Part shown: positions 62,330 through 64,000 of the stretch, piece by piece | Position numbering within the stretch: the stretch's first letter is position 1 | Layout of the letters: each line of letters begins with the position of its first letter | From: Lachnospiraceae bacterium | GTDB taxonomy: Bacteria > Bacillota > Clostridia > Lachnospirales > Lachnospiraceae | Direction of reading: 5' to 3' | NCBI GenBank assembly: GCA_017938315.1 | Contig: JAGBBV010000013.1 | Span: 124,001-188,000, forward strand | Length of the DNA stretch: 64,000 nt | Translations under genes and position numbers: made by a program | The notes under the pieces: model-generated | The model's input: the letters and a program-made list of their open reading frames with translations, nothing else | What the model was told of the DNA's origin: nothing | The model's database searches: none

Positions 62330-63256
62330 ATGCAGATTATAAGAGGGCTGACAGACTTTAAAATTGAACAGAAAAGTGCGGTGGCAATCGGGAAGTTTGA
62401 TGGGATACATAAAGGGCATCAGGAGCTTCTTTCTTATGTGTTAAAACAGAAAGAAAAAGGAAGATGTGCAGTTGTATTTACTTTTGATAAGCCGGCAGGT
62501 CTCTTTTTCAAAACTGCAGGAGAAAAGGAACTTACGCCCATAGAAGAAAAAAGAAGGTTTTTTGAGAAAATGGGTATTGATATTGTCATAGAATTCCCCT
62601 TAAATAAGGAAACGGCATCCATACCGGCCGAAGCGTTTGTTAGAGACGTTGTTTCGGGAAAAATGAATGCAGCATATATTGTTGCAGGGAGTGACTTATC
62701 CTTTGGGGCAGGGGGACGTGGAAACAGCCACCTTCTAGTTGCTATGTCAAGACAGCTGGGATATGAGGTTTGTATCATCGATAAGATTTTCTGCGAGGGC
62801 AGAGAAATCAGTTCTTCCCTTGCGAGAGAAGAAGTGGAAAAAGGAAACATGGAAATTGTAGAAAAACTTCTGGGAAGAGCATATGAAATCACGGGAAGTG
62901 TACAGAACGGAAAAAGGTTAGGCCGCAAGCTTGGTATGCCCACGATCAACCTTTATCCGGGTGAGGATAAACTTTTGCCACCCAATGGGGTTTATTACTC
63001 TTATGTAACATGGGAAGACCAAAAATATAGAGGGATTACCAACGTGGGATTAAAGCCTACGGTAAATGATACGCTTTGTGTGAATGTAGAAACGTATCTG
63101 TATGATTTTGACGGTGATTTGTATGGTGAAGAAGTGACAATTTCGTTGCTGCATTACAAAAGACCTGAAATGAAATTTGAAAGTGTAGATGCACTAAAGA
63201 ACCAAATGCGTAGGGATTTAGAGGATGGAATCATCTACCACAATACAAAAAGTTGA
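62330..63256 (+). CDS. ribF: Riboflavin kinase / FAD synthetase
   Basis: A 308-residue bifunctional enzyme. The N-terminal FMN adenylyltransferase has AIGKFDGIHKGHQ and VAGSDLSFGAGGRG followed by SSSLAREEV; the C-terminal riboflavin kinase domain has GRKLGMPTINLYP and GVYYSYV. It makes FMN and FAD. ATG 62330 is used although AAAGG is about 12 bases upstream. No FMN riboswitch is seen. It is the last gene of the operon; the stop codon overlaps the next gene's -35 box. Confidence 0.95.
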   Translation: MQIIRGLTDFKIEQKSAVAIGKFDGIHKGHQELLSYVLKQKEKGRCAVVFTFDKPAGLFFKTAGEKELTPIEEKRRFFEKMGIDIVIEFPLNKETASIPAEAFVRDVVSGKMNAAYIVAGSDLSFGAGGRGNSHLLVAMSRQLGYEVCIIDKIFCEGREISSSLAREEVEKGNMEIVEKLLGRAYEITGSVQNGKRLGRKLGMPTINLYPGEDKLLPPNGVYYSYVTWEDQKYRGITNVGLKPTVNDTLCVNVETYLYDFDGDLYGEEVTISLLHYKRPEMKFESVDALKNQMRRDLEDGIIYHNTKS

Positions 63257-63281
63257 CATAATTCTTCTCTCTTGTTATAAT
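63253..63281 (+). promoter_or_regulatory. Perfect consensus promoter
   Basis: TTGACA (63253-63258), a 17 bp spacer and TATAAT (63276-63281) give a full sigma-70/sigma-A consensus. It overlaps the ribF stop codon and drives the SH3-domain gene. Confidence 0.9.
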
Positions 63282-63326
63282 TTCGTTAATGGACTGTAAC
63301 AAATTCGTAACATTTTGGAGGGCAAT

Positions 63327-64000
63327 GTGAAGAAGATAATAAAGTACGGGCTTTGCGTATTGTTAAGTGGTGCCATGGTGATGACACCTGTAACCGTAAA
63401 TGCAGCAGAGCAACCGGAGGAACTTTTGACAGCAGGAATCGGGGATTTATTTGCCGATGTCCTGACAGAAGAGGAATACAAAGAAATAGCAAAGAAGGCA
63501 GAGGGAGCCAGATGGGGATACACCAATCTGGGAATTTGCAATGTGGAAGAAAATAATTTAAATATCCGTAAAGTTCCTGATGAGGCAGGGGGACTTGTAG
63601 GTAAGTTACCTAAAAATGCCGCATGTGAAATTGTGAGCAGCGAAGATGGCTGGGCGCATATTACATCAGGTAAAGTAGACGGATATGTGAAGGAAGAATA
63701 TTTACTTACAGGCTTTGCCGCCCAGCAGAAGGGAGAGGAACTTGCAAGTGCTATGGCAGTGGCATCCACTGATGCTTTAAATGTCAGGGAACAGCCCAGT
63801 ACTGAGGCAGAAGTAGTAACCCAGGTAGCACAAGGGGAAACACTGGATATTGCAGAGATTCTTGATAATGGTTGGGTAAAAATATATCTGGATGATGAAG
63901 AACTATATGTATCTTCTGATTATATAGAAGTGAAATCTGATTTATCAACTGCTATTACCATGACAGAGCTGATGTATGGCGAGGGTGTCTCAGATGTAAG
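63327..64000 (+). CDS. Secreted protein with two bacterial SH3 domains, 5' part
   Basis: The gene starts at GTG 63327 after GGAGGG and is open to the window end, so at least 224 residues are coded. An N-terminal signal peptide (IIKYGLCVLLSGAMVM, then an AxA-like VNAAE cut near residue 26) is followed by two SH3b domains: about 75-130 (NNLNIRKVPDEAGGLVGKLP) and about 145-205 (DALNVREQPSTEAEVVTQ). In this layout the C-terminus is usually a wall hydrolase such as NlpC/P60 or a SleB/CwlJ-like domain, but that part is outside the window. Confidence 0.85.
   Translation, partial: MKKIIKYGLCVLLSGAMVMTPVTVNAAEQPEELLTAGIGDLFADVLTEEEYKEIAKKAEGARWGYTNLGICNVEENNLNIRKVPDEAGGLVGKLPKNAACEIVSSEDGWAHITSGKVDGYVKEEYLLTGFAAQQKGEELASAMAVASTDALNVREQPSTEAEVVTQVAQGETLDIAEILDNGWVKIYLDDEELYVSSDYIEVKSDLSTAITMTELMYGEGVSDV

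Noticed and set aside
1-64000. CRISPR array or tandem direct repeats
   Set aside because: Reading through the gaps, I saw no regularly spaced repeats; all gaps above 300 bases are explained by the palindrome, the tRNA region and the island edge.

Overview
The window looks like a chromosomal segment of an anaerobic gut Firmicute, most probably a member of the Lachnospiraceae (Clostridia). This rests on moderate-to-low GC, strong GGAGG ribosome binding sites, near-consensus TTGACA/TATAAT promoters, a B. subtilis-type SOS box, the rimP-nusA-ylxR-ylxQ-infB-rbfA order, a pyruvate phosphate dikinase, and several small Clostridia-type protein families. No species is claimed. About 64 genes and one tRNA are visible. 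Genes run off both ends.

0-7.8 kb: a glycan-use operon (3' part of a GH2 glycosidase, a membrane-anchored GH3 enzyme with permuted domains, a GPH-type sugar transporter) converges on an SOS-regulated translesion polymerase/YolD pair. A ~460 bp imperfect palindrome fills the gap between them. 7.8-17.7 kb: a CBM2-like/HD-GYP sensor, pyrBI, a nitroreductase, and a folate operon (folC, folE, an HD-domain gene, folP, a folB-folK fusion). 17.7-26.8 kb: pheA, a DUF815 ATPase, ppx, ppk, maf, a HAD phosphatase and small proteins. 26.8-34.8 kb: tRNA-Glu, a truncated Rpn/PD-(D/E)XK-type gene, three tiny overlapping genes, a PHP-HAD fusion, an ABC-F ATPase, an MFS carrier and a GDPD.

34.9-43.8 kb: ppdK is followed by an AT-rich accessory island: a GNAT gene, a promoter-structured RNA-terminator unit, a DUF3800 gene, a large helical protein, a protein with a PD-(D/E)XK-like N-terminus, and an ADP-ribosyltransferase-like protein. 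The far edge holds a frameshifted SHOCT-like gene and then a diverged copy of the ppdK 3' end, as if the island had entered at the end of ppdK. I regard this RNA/DUF3800/nuclease/ART cassette as the best candidate here for an undescribed, probably defence-related, system.

43.9-54.9 kb: a signalling block (degenerate GGDEF-EAL protein, isochorismatase-like hydrolase, REC-HD-GYP, hybrid histidine kinase with HPt, DegV, a ketopantoate-reductase-like enzyme), then ManC-like and UDP-glucose dehydrogenase genes for activated sugars. 54.9-63.3 kb: the translation operon rimP to ribF, with an intrinsic terminator in its leader that probably attenuates it. 63.3 kb to the end: the start of a secreted SH3-domain cell-wall protein behind a perfect consensus promoter.
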